Source: Sphingomonas sp. Leaf208 (GTDB lineage Bacteria > Pseudomonadota > Alphaproteobacteria > Sphingomonadales > Sphingomonadaceae). From it: a stretch of 64,000 bases of DNA. The translations under genes were made by a program, and so were the position numbers. Position 1 is the stretch's first letter, and each line of letters opens with the position of its first letter. The notes under the pieces were generated by a model. The model was not told the origin of the DNA. It was given only the letters and a program-made list of their open reading frames with translations, and ran no database searches. Positions 27,858-36,551 of this stretch are shown here, piece by piece. The stretch is from positions 469,239 to 533,238 of the forward strand of contig NZ_LMKH01000023.1 of NCBI RefSeq assembly GCF_001421415.1, written 5' to 3'.

Positions 27858-29217
27858 CGGTGGAAGCGTCCGGGGTTTCGTCCGCCCGCGCCCGCCGGAC
27901 GCTCTCGACCACGAACCCTTGCCGCCACAAGATCCACAGCAGCACTAGGCCGGGGATCGCGACGACCATCGTCAGCATCCAGAACCCCGGCCACCCGAGC
28001 GCGGTAGCCGCATAGCCGGCAGGGGCCGCCAGCCACGTCCGCCCGACCGCGGCGAACGAGGACAGCAGCGCGAACTGGGTCGCTGTGTAGGCCAGGTTCG
28101 ACAGACCCGAGAGATACGTCACGAACACGGTCAGGCCAATCCCGCTGGTCACCTGCTCCGTCGCCACCGCGATCGTCAGCCACGTGTTCGAATGGCCATG
28201 CCAGGCGAGGATCACGAAGGTGAAGTTGCTCAGCATCATCAGCACGCCCGACACGAACAGCGCGCGGCCGAGGCCGAGCCACGCCATGAACGGTGCTCCG
28301 AGCGCGGTGCCGACGATCAGCCCCCAGAAGCCGACGAGCTTGTTGATAGCGATGAACTCGGTGTCGCTGAACCCGAGCTCGACGATCATCGGGTTGAGCA
28401 TCCCCTGCCCCATCGCGTCGCCGAGCTTGTAAATCAACACGAACAGCAGGATCAGCACCGCACCGCGCCGCTGGAAGAATTCGCGGAACGGGCCGATGAT
28501 GGTATCTTCGAGCCAGCGCCCGCCGGTCTCATGCGGCTGCTTGGCCAGCACGCGATCGTGAAGGCCTCGCCCAGCCCATAGAGCGGCGAGCGCGCCGGGA
28601 ATGACGCAGAATGCGGTCAGGCCGTAGCCCAGCGCCCAGCCCAGCCCCAGGCCTTCGGACGAGGCGATCGCGATCGTGCCGACGCCTGCGGCCAGGTTGC
28701 CGAGGCGGTAGCCGAACTGGTTGTTGGCGGTGCCGTGCGGGAGTTCGTCCTCAGGCAGGATCTCGATGCGGTACGCGTCGATGACGATGTCCTGGGTCGC
28801 GCCGAGGAACGCGGTGACGATCGCCCAGAACGCGAAGACGCCGAGATGCTCCTGGGGCGCACTGAACCCGAGCATCCAGACCGATCCGAACAACAGCGCC
28901 TGGACCACGAACAGCCATGCGCGGCGCTGTCCGACCAGGCGGGTCAGCACTGGGATTTCGAACCGGTCGATGAACGGCGCCCACAGGAACTTCAGCGTGT
29001 ACGGCGTGGTCAGGCCGATCGCGAACCCGATCGTCTTCTTGTCGATACCGACCTTCGACAGCCAATAGCCCATCGTCCCGAGCAACAAGGCCAGCGGAAA
29101 GCCGCTCGATATGCCGAGTAGCAACGCGGCGATCGGCCTAGGCCGAAGGTACGGCGCGAGCGTTGCTAGAACGGAACGGCGTTCGACGGGATCGGGTGCG
29201 ACGGTATCGATGGACAT
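27847..29217 (-). CDS. AmpG-type MFS permease
   Basis: A 456-aa, twelve-helix inner-membrane permease of the AmpG branch of the major facilitator superfamily. AmpG proteins import anhydro-muropeptides during cell wall recycling. Sequence support includes LLGISSGFPLALLLGTMGYW at the first helix, GFAIGLTTPYTLKFLWAPFI and the ATQDIVIDAYRIEIL segment characteristic of AmpG. Several AmpG-like paralogues usually occur in sphingomonads, so muropeptide transport is likely but not certain. ATG at 29217 begins at the usual distance from helix 1; the frame is open upstream. Confidence 0.87.
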   Translation of the reverse strand: MSIDTVAPDPVERRSVLATLAPYLRPRPIAALLLGISSGFPLALLLGTMGYWLSKVGIDKKTIGFAIGLTTPYTLKFLWAPFIDRFEIPVLTRLVGQRRAWLFVVQALLFGSVWMLGFSAPQEHLGVFAFWAIVTAFLGATQDIVIDAYRIEILPEDELPHGTANNQFGYRLGNLAAGVGTIAIASSEGLGLGWALGYGLTAFCVIPGALAALWAGRGLHDRVLAKQPHETGGRWLEDTIIGPFREFFQRRGAVLILLFVLIYKLGDAMGQGMLNPMIVELGFSDTEFIAINKLVGFWGLIVGTALGAPFMAWLGLGRALFVSGVLMMLSNFTFVILAWHGHSNTWLTIAVATEQVTSGIGLTVFVTYLSGLSNLAYTATQFALLSSFAAVGRTWLAAPAGYAATALGWPGFWMLTMVVAIPGLVLLWILWRQGFVVESVRRARADETPDASTATP

Positions 29218-29269
29218 GCGCCAACCATAGCGCGCTGTCCGAGCGAGGGAAGACGTTAGCCGACCACCG

Positions 29270-29701
29270 TCACGCCGTCCGCGGAAACAACGTGAACCCC
29301 GACGGCACGCGCGTCGGCTTACCACCACCGAGCATAGCCTCGATAGCCTCGATCGCAGCGATCAGGTCGCGAGGCATGTACGGCTTGGCCATGCAGCCGG
29401 CGGCGAGCGTCGTCGCCTCCACAGGGCAGCTCCCCGTCACGAACATCACTGGCACGCCGCGCGCCTGCGCCGCGCGCGCTACGTCGATCCCGGAACCGTC
29501 CGCGAGGTTCACGTCGACCAGCACCAGATCGATCACCGTATCGCTCGCAAGGATCGGCAAGGCTTCCGCGACCCGGTCGATCGTCGCGACGATCGTGAAC
29601 TTCGCGTCGGTCAGGAAATATTCGGTGTCGAACGCGACCAGCGGTTCGTCTTCGACCACCAAAAGCCGGACAATCTGCCGCTTCTTCTTCCCGAACAACA
29701 T
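29270..29701 (-). CDS. single-domain response regulator
   Basis: A 143-aa CheY-like receiver with no output domain. After a short basic stretch (LFGKKKRQ), the receiver begins with LLVVEDEPLVAFD, has the phospho-acceptor aspartate in LVLVDVNLADGSG (about residue 69), the conserved threonine/serine in VMFVTGS (about 97) and the lysine in CMAKPY (about 112). It may act in a phosphorelay or by protein contact. ATG at 29701 is the first start compatible with the fold. No kinase is adjacent. Confidence 0.82.
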   Translation of the reverse strand: MLFGKKKRQIVRLLVVEDEPLVAFDTEYFLTDAKFTIVATIDRVAEALPILASDTVIDLVLVDVNLADGSGIDVARAAQARGVPVMFVTGSCPVEATTLAAGCMAKPYMPRDLIAAIEAIEAMLGGGKPTRVPSGFTLFPRTA

Positions 29702-29821
29702 TGCCGACAGGCCCCCGGACGCGAACGAAAGGTCGTTACGCTCGCGAGTTCTAACGCACCGCCGCACGAACGGTCGCAAATATTTTCGCGCTGGACGCCG
29801 ATCCATAGTATCAGCCGCGCC

Positions 29822-31402
29822 ATGACGACTTCAAAAGACGATAACCCGACTGCCAGCCCGTCGAACGACGCGCCCGCAACCTCCCCCGAAACGCCGACCG
29901 CACCAATCAAGGGCGACCGCATCGCCAAGCTGCTCGCGCGCGCCGGGATCGCCTCGCGCCGCGATATCGAGCGGATGATCGCCGAGGGCCGCGTCGCGCT
30001 CAACGGCAGCATTCTCGACACGCCCGCGACCATCCTGCGCAATCTCAACGGCGTTACGGTCGATGGTGACCCGGTCGAGGCACCCAGTTCGGCTCGGCTG
30101 TTCCTGTATCACAAGCCGACCGGGCTGCTGGTCACGGAGCGCGATCCTGCCGGCCGCACGACGATCTACGACCGCCTGCCGCGCGAACTCCCGCGGCTTG
30201 TGCCGGTTGGCCGCCTCGATCTCAACACCGAGGGGCTGTTGCTGATGACCACCGATGGCGGCCTCAAGCGCCAACTCGAACTGCCCGCGACGGGTGTCGA
30301 GCGTGCCTATCGTGCGCGTGCCTATGGCAACATCACGCAGCCGCAACTCGAGGAACTGATCGAGGGTATCGAGATCGAAGGCGTCCGCTACGGCTCGATC
30401 AACGCGAATATCGAGCGTCGCACTGGCGCGAACGTCTGGATCGAAATGATCCTGACCGAGGGCAAGAACCGCGAAGTCCGCCGCGTGCTGGAGCATCTCG
30501 GGTTGCAGGTCTCGCGGCTGATCCGCACGCGCTACGGCCCGTTCGTACTGGGCGATCTCGCACCGGGGCAGATCGGCGAGGTGCTGCAGCACGACGTCGT
30601 CGCGTTCCAGAAGGAGCTGGCGAAGGGCAAGCCCGAGGGTCCGGGTGCGCGCGCGAACATCGGGATCAGCGCGAGTGCCGGTGCGGGGGCCGGAATCGGT
30701 GCGCGGTCTAGCCAGCGTGGCAGCAATGCACCGCGACCTGCGCCGACGGCACGGCCGGCGCCGGGTGCGCGTCCGGTTTCGGGTGCGCGGCCTGCTGTTG
30801 GTGCGCGTACGCCGGTTCGCAGTCCGTATGCGGCGCCTGCAAGCTCGGGCTTTTCGAGCGGCGCGGTACCGACCGATCGGCCTTCGCGACCGGCGCGTCC
30901 GGAGCGGATCCGGCCGACCGCGGCGATGCAGCGCGGCGACGTCAACGATCCCTGGGCGCGGCCCGATACGCGCAACGCCGCGCGGCCGACGGGAACGCAT
31001 CATGCGCGGCCGACGAGTGGCGAGACGTCCAAGCCCTATGTGCGGCAGGAGCGTGCGGACCGCGGCGAGGAGCTGAGCACGAACCCCAAGATCAAGCATT
31101 TCCGCGCCGCCAAGCCACCGCGGGAGCGCGCTGCGCCGTCGCGAGTCGGTGCGGGCGCTACGGTGCAGCGTCAGGAGCAACCGCGGGGCTTCCGTCCGCA
31201 GGCCGACGATACGCGGGGACGCAGTTCTCTCGACAAGCGCGCGGCGCGGAGTGCCAGCGGGCGTCCGGGTGCCGAGCCACGGCCCGTGCGATCGGAGGGT
31301 CCGGCGCGGCCTGAACGAGGCAGTCGTCCCGCAGCGCCTGGCAAGGGTCCGTCGGGAGGGCGCGGTCATCCGCCCCGTGCACCACGTGGAGGGAAGCACT
31401 GA
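29822..31402 (+). CDS. rluB: 23S rRNA pseudouridine synthase, RluB/RsuA family, with long basic tail
   Basis: Isomerises a uridine of 23S rRNA (U2605 in E. coli RluB). An S4 RNA-binding domain (KLLARAGIASRRDIERMI, about residue 36) is followed by the catalytic domain with PVGRLDLNTEGLLLMT (about 125, catalytic aspartate), a GIEIEGVRYG segment and GKNREVRRVLEHLG (about 215). The catalytic part ends near residue 265. The remaining 260 residues are low-complexity, rich in Arg, Pro, Ala and Gly, and presumably disordered and RNA-binding. Its stop overlaps the rsmD start (TGATG). Confidence 0.9.
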   Translation: MTTSKDDNPTASPSNDAPATSPETPTAPIKGDRIAKLLARAGIASRRDIERMIAEGRVALNGSILDTPATILRNLNGVTVDGDPVEAPSSARLFLYHKPTGLLVTERDPAGRTTIYDRLPRELPRLVPVGRLDLNTEGLLLMTTDGGLKRQLELPATGVERAYRARAYGNITQPQLEELIEGIEIEGVRYGSINANIERRTGANVWIEMILTEGKNREVRRVLEHLGLQVSRLIRTRYGPFVLGDLAPGQIGEVLQHDVVAFQKELAKGKPEGPGARANIGISASAGAGAGIGARSSQRGSNAPRPAPTARPAPGARPVSGARPAVGARTPVRSPYAAPASSGFSSGAVPTDRPSRPARPERIRPTAAMQRGDVNDPWARPDTRNAARPTGTHHARPTSGETSKPYVRQERADRGEELSTNPKIKHFRAAKPPRERAAPSRVGAGATVQRQEQPRGFRPQADDTRGRSSLDKRAARSASGRPGAEPRPVRSEGPARPERGSRPAAPGKGPSGGRGHPPRAPRGGKH

Positions 31403-31944
31403 TGCGGATCATCGCAGGACTGTACCGCGGCCGTCAGATCGCCGCGCCCAAGGGTGACACCACCCGTCCCACCGCCGACCGGATGCGCGAGACGTTGTTC
31501 TCGATGCTGACCAGTCGCGTCGGCAGCTTCGAAGGGTTGGCGGTCGCCGATCTGTTCGCCGGCTCGGGCGCGCTGGGGATCGAGGCACTCTCGCGGGGTG
31601 CGGCGACGTGCATGTTCGTCGAATCGGACAAGCTGGCGGTCGACGCGCTGAAGGCGAACCTCGCCAAGCTGGAAATCCGCGGTGATGTCCGCGCGACGTC
31701 GGTGATGGCGCTCGGGCCTGCGCCGGCGCCGCTCGACGTGATCCTGATGGATCCGCCCTACAACACCGGCGCCGGATTGGTCGCGCTCGACAAGCTGTCG
31801 CGGCTGGGTTGGGTCGGATTGGCGACGTGGATCAGCCTGGAGACGGCGAAGGCCGAGATCGTCGAACTGGCGGGCTTCGAGGTCGACGCCACACGCGTGC
31901 ACGGCAAGGCGCGGCTGACGCTCTTGCGGCCAGTGTCGGCGTAA
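31402..31944 (+). CDS. rsmD: 16S rRNA (guanine(966)-N(2))-methyltransferase
   Basis: Methylates G966 of 16S rRNA using S-adenosylmethionine. The 180-aa protein has the family's GLYRGRQIAAP start, TRPTADRMRETLFSML (about residue 22), the SAM-binding DLFAGSGALGIEALSRG (about 48) and the catalytic MDPPYNTG (about 116). It overlaps rluB by one base, an rRNA-modification pair. A bidirectional terminator lies 2 bases after its stop. Confidence 0.94.
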   Translation: MRIIAGLYRGRQIAAPKGDTTRPTADRMRETLFSMLTSRVGSFEGLAVADLFAGSGALGIEALSRGAATCMFVESDKLAVDALKANLAKLEIRGDVRATSVMALGPAPAPLDVILMDPPYNTGAGLVALDKLSRLGWVGLATWISLETAKAEIVELAGFEVDATRVHGKARLTLLRPVSA

Positions 31945-31945
31945 A

Positions 31946-31979
31946 AGAATGCTCTCCCGCAAAAGCGGGAGAGCATTCT
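31946..31979. terminator. bidirectional hairpin between rsmD and an MFS gene
   Basis: A perfect 15-bp stem (31946-31960 with 31965-31979) and an AAAA loop. It ends in TATTTG on the plus strand and TTTTAC on the minus strand, and overlaps the last two bases of the convergent gene's stop codon (31978-31980). Confidence 0.85.
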
Positions 31980-33237
31980 ATTTGTCGGTCGTGCGGCCGA
32001 GGCTCAGCAGCCCCCCAAGGCTCAGCACCCCGGCCGCCATCAGATACCCGCCGACCAGCCACAACCCATGCGGGGCCAACGCCTCAGCGACGATCGGCGC
32101 CAGCGCACCACCCAGCACGCCGCCTAGGTTGAACGTCATCGACACGCCGGTGTAGCGCACCCCCGCCGGAAACAGGCTCGGCAGCCAACCGCCCAGCGGC
32201 CCGTACGCGAACCCCATCACGAACAGCGCGCCCGACAACCACAGCCACACCGTGAACAGCGATCCCGAGCCCAGCATCGGCCCCATCAGTGCGCCGACGC
32301 CGATGCAGCCGGCAAACCCGATTGCGAGCATCCGTGCTGCTGAATGCCGGTCCGCCAGCACGCTCGCGACGATCACGCCGCCCGCGAGGAACCAGATCGC
32401 GACGAGTTCGACGCCGAGGAACGCCTCGCGCGAATAGCCGAGCGTCTTGGTGCCGTAACCCAGCGCGAACGCGGTCGCGAGATAGAATAGCGCGAAGCAT
32501 GCGATGACTCCGAACGTGCCAGCCAAGGTCGCGCGGAGGTGCTGTGTGAGAAGTGTCGCGATCGGCACCTTGGGGAGCGCCTCGGTTGCCTCCGCTTCGA
32601 GGAACGCTGGCGTCTCGGTCAGCTTGAGCCGCACCCACAGGCCAAGCCCGACCAGGATCGCGCTGAGCAGGAACGGGATGCGCCAGCCCCAGGCGATGAA
32701 CTGCGCCTCGTCGAGCACCAACCCGATGATCAGGAACAGCCCGTTCGCGGCAAGGAAACCCACCGGAGCACCGAGCGGCGGGAACATGCCCCAGGTGTTC
32801 TTACGGTGCGGCGGCGCGTTCTCGACCGCGAGCAACGCCGCCCCGCCCCATTCGCCGCCAAGCCCAAGCCCCTGACCAAGCCGCATCAGGCACAGCAGCG
32901 CCGGAGCGATCCAGCCGACTTGCGCATAGGTCGGCAGGAAGGCGATCCCGACGGTCGATCCGCCCATCAGCAACAGCGATGCGACGAGGGTGGACTTGCG
33001 CCCGATCCGATCGCCGAAATGCCCGAACACGATCGCGCCGACCGGGCGGGCCACGAAGGCCAGGCCGAACGTCGCATAGCTCAGCAGCAACTGCGCCGAG
33101 GCAGACTGGCCCGAGAAGAACAGCGGACCGAACACCAGTGCCGCGGCGGTCGCGTAGATGTAGAAATCGTAGAACTCGACCGCAGTGCCGACCAGGCTGG
33201 CGGCGAGGATACGGCGGTGGGAGGCTAGCGTCGTCAT
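31978..33237 (-). CDS. MFS transporter, metabolite:H+ symporter type
   Basis: A 419-aa inner-membrane protein with twelve predicted helices. It has the MHS-family N-terminus (LVGTAVEFYDFYIY, about residue 15), the cytoplasmic GHFGDRIGRKSTL loop (about 75) and RLGQGLGLGGEWGGAALL (about 122). Family members such as ShiA, KgtP and ProP move organic acids or osmolytes with protons. The substrate is not predictable. ATG at 33237; the frame upstream runs into a REP. Confidence 0.88.
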   Translation of the reverse strand: MTTLASHRRILAASLVGTAVEFYDFYIYATAAALVFGPLFFSGQSASAQLLLSYATFGLAFVARPVGAIVFGHFGDRIGRKSTLVASLLLMGGSTVGIAFLPTYAQVGWIAPALLCLMRLGQGLGLGGEWGGAALLAVENAPPHRKNTWGMFPPLGAPVGFLAANGLFLIIGLVLDEAQFIAWGWRIPFLLSAILVGLGLWVRLKLTETPAFLEAEATEALPKVPIATLLTQHLRATLAGTFGVIACFALFYLATAFALGYGTKTLGYSREAFLGVELVAIWFLAGGVIVASVLADRHSAARMLAIGFAGCIGVGALMGPMLGSGSLFTVWLWLSGALFVMGFAYGPLGGWLPSLFPAGVRYTGVSMTFNLGGVLGGALAPIVAEALAPHGLWLVGGYLMAAGVLSLGGLLSLGRTTDK

Positions 33238-33288
33238 GGGCACGGTCTCGCCGGGGAGGCGGTTCCGGTCAACCGATTGCGGCTTACA

Positions 33289-33410
33289 ATCCTCCCCCGC
33301 TAGGGGGAGGTGGCGCGTAGCGACGGAGGGGGAGGACACGCAACCGAGGTTACCCTTTCCTCCCCCTCCGTCTGGCAACCGCCAGCCACCTCCCCCTTGC
33401 GGTTGCGGAT
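33289..33410. repeat. REP-like inverted pair, family 2
   Basis: Arms ATCCTCCCCCGCTAGGGGGA and CACCTCCCCCTTGCGG with inner CGGAGGGGGAGGA and TCCTCCCCCTCCG. The outer right end is degenerate (GGTTGCGGAT). It abuts the stop codon of the histidine kinase. Confidence 0.82.
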
Positions 33411-34756
33411 CAGACTGGGAGGACGATGCGTGCGACGAGGCCCGGCGCGTTGTCGGCGAGCTCGAAATGGCCGTCGTGCAGTCGCGCGACCGCTTCGATC
33501 AGCGCCATGCCGAGCCCCGCACCGGGCGTCGATCGTGCGCTGTCGAGGCGGCCGAAGCGCTTCAGCGCCTGCGCGCGGTCGGAGGCGGCGATGCCGGGGC
33601 CGCGGTCCTCGACCTGGATCGCGACGCCGTCGGTGCGGTGGACGATCCGCAGGGTGACTTCGCCACCGCCGGCGCCGTGGCGGAGCGCGTTGTCGATCAG
33701 GTTGGTGATCGCCTGGCTGATGAGTTCGCGGTGGAGCTTCATCGGCGGCGGGCGGTCGTCGATCGCGATCGTGAAGACGAGGCCAGCGTCCTCCGCGACG
33801 GGCGCGTAGAGTTCGCCGATCTCCTCCAGCAGGTTCGCCGGCGAGACCTCGATGAAGCGATCGCGCGATACCGAGCCCGAGCGGCTGATCTCGATTACCA
33901 TCGTCAGCATCCGCATCACGAGGTCGGTCTCGACCAGCAGGCCACCCAGCGCCGCTTCCCGAGCGTCGGGGTCGGCGATCAGGACCGCCTGCTCGGTCTT
34001 GGTGCGTAGGCGTGCGAGCGGGGAGCGGAGGTCGTGTGCAAGGCTGTCGGTGACGATTCGCAGTTCGGCCATCACGCCTTCGAGCTTGCCCAGCATGACG
34101 TTGAGGCGGGCGGCAAGGCGGTCGAACGCATCGCCGCCCCCCGCGATCATATCGACGCGGCGCGACAGATCGCCCTCGCCAGCCGCCTCGATCGCCTTCG
34201 CGATGCCGTCGAGACGGCGGCTGACGTAGCGCGTCAGGACCAGCCCCCCGACCACGCCGAGCGCGAGCGACAGGAACACAGCAACCGCGAGCGCACGTTC
34301 GATCGCGCGTTCCTCCGCGGCGATCAGGTCGAGATTGCGGCCGGTCAGGAGCCAGTAGCTGCCGAGCGGATGGAGCGCGTACCCCGTCTCGCGTGCGGAC
34401 CAGAGTTCATCGGCGCCGAGTCGTGCGATGCGAAACTGCGTGATGCGAAGCGGGACTGCGAGGCGTTCGGGTGCAATGCCGACGACGGCCCTACCCTTCG
34501 GATCGACGACTGCGAGGACGAGCGAGACGTCGCCGGGGACGACAGCGCTGTCGATCGCCTGACGGATCGCGGGGAGGCCGCCGTTACGCCAGACCGCACG
34601 CAGGGCTTCCGATTGTTCGGTGGTCTCGCGCCGGATCGCATCGATCGCGTCCGCGCTGGTCGTTTTCCAGACGAAGCCGACCAGCGCAAGATTGGAAATC
34701 AGCGCGAGTGCGATCGAGAGCAGCGCAATTCGCGCTGTTACCGAAAGGCGAATCAC
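33410..34756 (-). CDS. sensor histidine kinase
   Basis: A 448-aa membrane kinase paired with the upstream regulator. Two transmembrane helices (about residues 8-29 and 151-172) enclose a periplasmic sensing domain. A HAMP region follows, then the dimerisation helix with the phospho-acceptor histidine in SLAHDLRSPLARLR (about 240). The ATP-binding boxes are NLIDNALRHG, VEDRGPGI and GAGLGMALIEAV. The GTG start at 34756 overlaps the regulator's stop (GTGA), so the pair is coupled. The signal is unknown. Confidence 0.92.
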   Translation of the reverse strand: MIRLSVTARIALLSIALALISNLALVGFVWKTTSADAIDAIRRETTEQSEALRAVWRNGGLPAIRQAIDSAVVPGDVSLVLAVVDPKGRAVVGIAPERLAVPLRITQFRIARLGADELWSARETGYALHPLGSYWLLTGRNLDLIAAEERAIERALAVAVFLSLALGVVGGLVLTRYVSRRLDGIAKAIEAAGEGDLSRRVDMIAGGGDAFDRLAARLNVMLGKLEGVMAELRIVTDSLAHDLRSPLARLRTKTEQAVLIADPDAREAALGGLLVETDLVMRMLTMVIEISRSGSVSRDRFIEVSPANLLEEIGELYAPVAEDAGLVFTIAIDDRPPPMKLHRELISQAITNLIDNALRHGAGGGEVTLRIVHRTDGVAIQVEDRGPGIAASDRAQALKRFGRLDSARSTPGAGLGMALIEAVARLHDGHFELADNAPGLVARIVLPV

Positions 34757-35445
34757 CCTTCGACGGCGAGCCGATAGCCTGCGCCGCGGACCGTGTGGAG
34801 GATCGGCGTCGGGAATCCTTCCTCGAGCTTGCGGCGGAGACGGCCGATATGGACGTCGACCACGTTCGAGCCTGGGTCGAAATGGTAGTTCCAGATCTTC
34901 TCGAGCATCATCGTGCGCGTCACGACCTGACCAGCATGGCGCGCGAGAAATTCGAGAAGGTTGAACTCGCGGGCGCCAAGCGGGATCGAGCGACCGGCGC
35001 GTGAAACGGCGCGGGCGAGCAGGTCGATCTCCAGGTCGCCGACGGAGAGCTTGGTCTTTTGCGGTTCGGTCGCGGCGCGATCGGAGCGGCGGAGCATGGC
35101 CTCGATCCGCGCGGAGAGCTCGGCGAATGAGAAGGGCTTGCACAGATAATCGTCGGCACCGGCCTTGAGCCCATCGACGCGATCGTCGACGGCGGCGAGT
35201 GCGGACAGGATCAGGACGGGCGTGGCGATACCGGCAGCACGAATCGCGCTGACCATCGACAAGCCGTCGAGGCCCGGCAACATGCGGTCCGCGATAATGA
35301 GGTCGAAGATGCCTTCGCTGGCCAGGAACAGGCCGTCGCGGCCGTCTGCACAGGCTTCGATTGCATGGCCGGCCTCAGCCAGGCCCTTGGCAAGATAGGC
35401 GGATGTCGAGGCGTCGTCCTCGACGATCAGGATCTTGCGGCTCAA
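34753..35445 (-). CDS. OmpR family response regulator transcription factor
   Basis: A 230-aa DNA-binding response regulator. The receiver shows VEDDAST at the start, the phospho-acceptor aspartate in IIADRMLPGLDG (about residue 51) and the lysine in LCKPFSF. The C-terminal winged helix includes REFNLLEFLA and HIGRLRRKLEEG. The frame opens with an ATG at 35484, but AGGAG is directly against it; the TTG at 35445 has GGTGAT 6 bases upstream and starts the receiver at its normal place, so it is preferred. Coupled to the kinase. Confidence 0.88.
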   Translation of the reverse strand: MSRKILIVEDDASTSAYLAKGLAEAGHAIEACADGRDGLFLASEGIFDLIIADRMLPGLDGLSMVSAIRAAGIATPVLILSALAAVDDRVDGLKAGADDYLCKPFSFAELSARIEAMLRRSDRAATEPQKTKLSVGDLEIDLLARAVSRAGRSIPLGAREFNLLEFLARHAGQVVTRTMMLEKIWNYHFDPGSNVVDVHIGRLRRKLEEGFPTPILHTVRGAGYRLAVEG

Positions 35446-35500
35446 CGCGGTATCACCTTCCCTGCCACCGATTTCGGTCACCATCTCCTGCCCTTATAAA

Positions 35501-35536
35501 CGGAAAGGCCGGCGGAAAGAACCCTTCCCGCCGGCC
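35501..35536 (-). terminator. terminator-like hairpin downstream of adk
   Basis: On the minus strand GGCCGGCGG and CCGCCGGCC form a 9-bp stem followed by TTTCCGTTT. It would separate adk transcripts from the regulator gene. Confidence 0.6.
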
Positions 35537-35722
35537 CCCACGGTACCCCCGGGAGTGACGGGCACCGATCTCTGGAAACTCATGCGGCCGTTGCTGGCCA
35601 CGTGGTCGTTCTAGGATCGGGCGGGGGTCAGGGCGATGACCGAGGGGTGACAATTTCGTCATGTTGATGTTGTTGTGGGGCGCGATACGAAACCGTCCGG
35701 GAAATCTACCCAAACCCTACCC

Positions 35723-35828
35723 CGTCATCCCGGCGAACGCCGGGACCCATGGTTGCGGAGTGGGTAGTGGTCGTGCGCCATCACATGGTCCGCCGTATCC
35801 GTGGGTCCCGGCGTTCGCCGGGATGACG
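35723..35828. repeat. REP-like inverted pair, family 4
   Basis: Arms CGTCATCCCGGCGAACGCCG and CGGCGTTCGCCGGGATGACG with GGACCCATG and GTGGGTCC inside. It lies 20 bases downstream of the adk stop. Confidence 0.88.
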
Positions 35829-35848
35829 GAGAGGGGGGCGGAACGCGC

Positions 35849-36499
35849 TTACTTTTTGTCTAGAATCGCAGCGATCGCCGAGCCGACGTGCGCGATGTCG
35901 GCCATGCCGTCGACACGGTGGACCAGGCCTCGTGCGTCGTAGATCGGCAGGATCGGTGCCGTCTTCGCGCGGTATTCGGCCATGCGGTTGTGAACCGTTT
36001 CCGCGTTGTCGTCGGGACGGCGCTTGAACTCGGTCGAGCCGCAGACGTCGCAGACGCCGGCGACGACCGGCTTCTTGTAGCGATCGTGATAGCCCGTGCC
36101 GCATTTGGCGCAGGTGTAGCGGCCGACGACGCGGTCGATCAACGCGGCCTCGTCGACGCCGAGTTCGATGACGTAGTCGAGCGTCCGGCCACGATCCGCG
36201 AGCAAACCGTCGAGCGCCTCGGCCTGTGCGGCCGTACGCGGATAGCCGTCGAAAATGACGCCGTTCGCCGTGTCCGGCTGATCGAGACGCTCACCGATGA
36301 TGCCCGACACGATCTCGTCAGACACCAGACCGCCGGACTCCATCACGGACTTCGCCTGGAGGCCGACCGGCGTTCCGGCGGCGACCGCTGCACGCAGCAT
36401 GTCGCCGGTCGAAAGCTGCACCATGCCGCGCTCGCTGACTAGCGTGGCGGCTTGCGTGCCCTTGCCCGCGCCGGGCGGTCCAAGAAGGATGATATTCAC
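35849..36499 (-). CDS. adk: adenylate kinase
   Basis: Interconverts AMP and ATP with two ADP, balancing the adenylate pool. A long-form enzyme of 216 aa with the P-loop LLGPPGAGKGTQ at the start, the AMP-binding GDMLRAAVAAGTPVG and DGYPRT (about residue 82). The LID has four zinc-ligand cysteines (CAKC near 126 and CDVC near 146), so it is the zinc-stabilised type. The GTG at 36499 (MNIILLG) is chosen over the GTG three codons upstream because GAGGGGAG then has a spacing of 8. It follows secY as in the standard spc operon. Confidence 0.95.
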   Translation of the reverse strand: MNIILLGPPGAGKGTQAATLVSERGMVQLSTGDMLRAAVAAGTPVGLQAKSVMESGGLVSDEIVSGIIGERLDQPDTANGVIFDGYPRTAAQAEALDGLLADRGRTLDYVIELGVDEAALIDRVVGRYTCAKCGTGYHDRYKKPVVAGVCDVCGSTEFKRRPDDNAETVHNRMAEYRAKTAPILPIYDARGLVHRVDGMADIAHVGSAIAAILDKK

Positions 36500-36551
36500 G
36501 AAACGCACTCCCCTCGTTCGTGCAGGATTTTTACGGCGTTAGACCCGCAGC

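Larger units (their letters stand above)
35446..35848. other. 403-base intergenic region between adk and the two-component pair
   Basis: Contains a terminator-like hairpin near the regulator and a REP pair near adk. No gene was seen. In many alphaproteobacteria rpsM, rpsK, rpoA and rplQ would follow adk here; they are absent. Confidence 0.6.
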
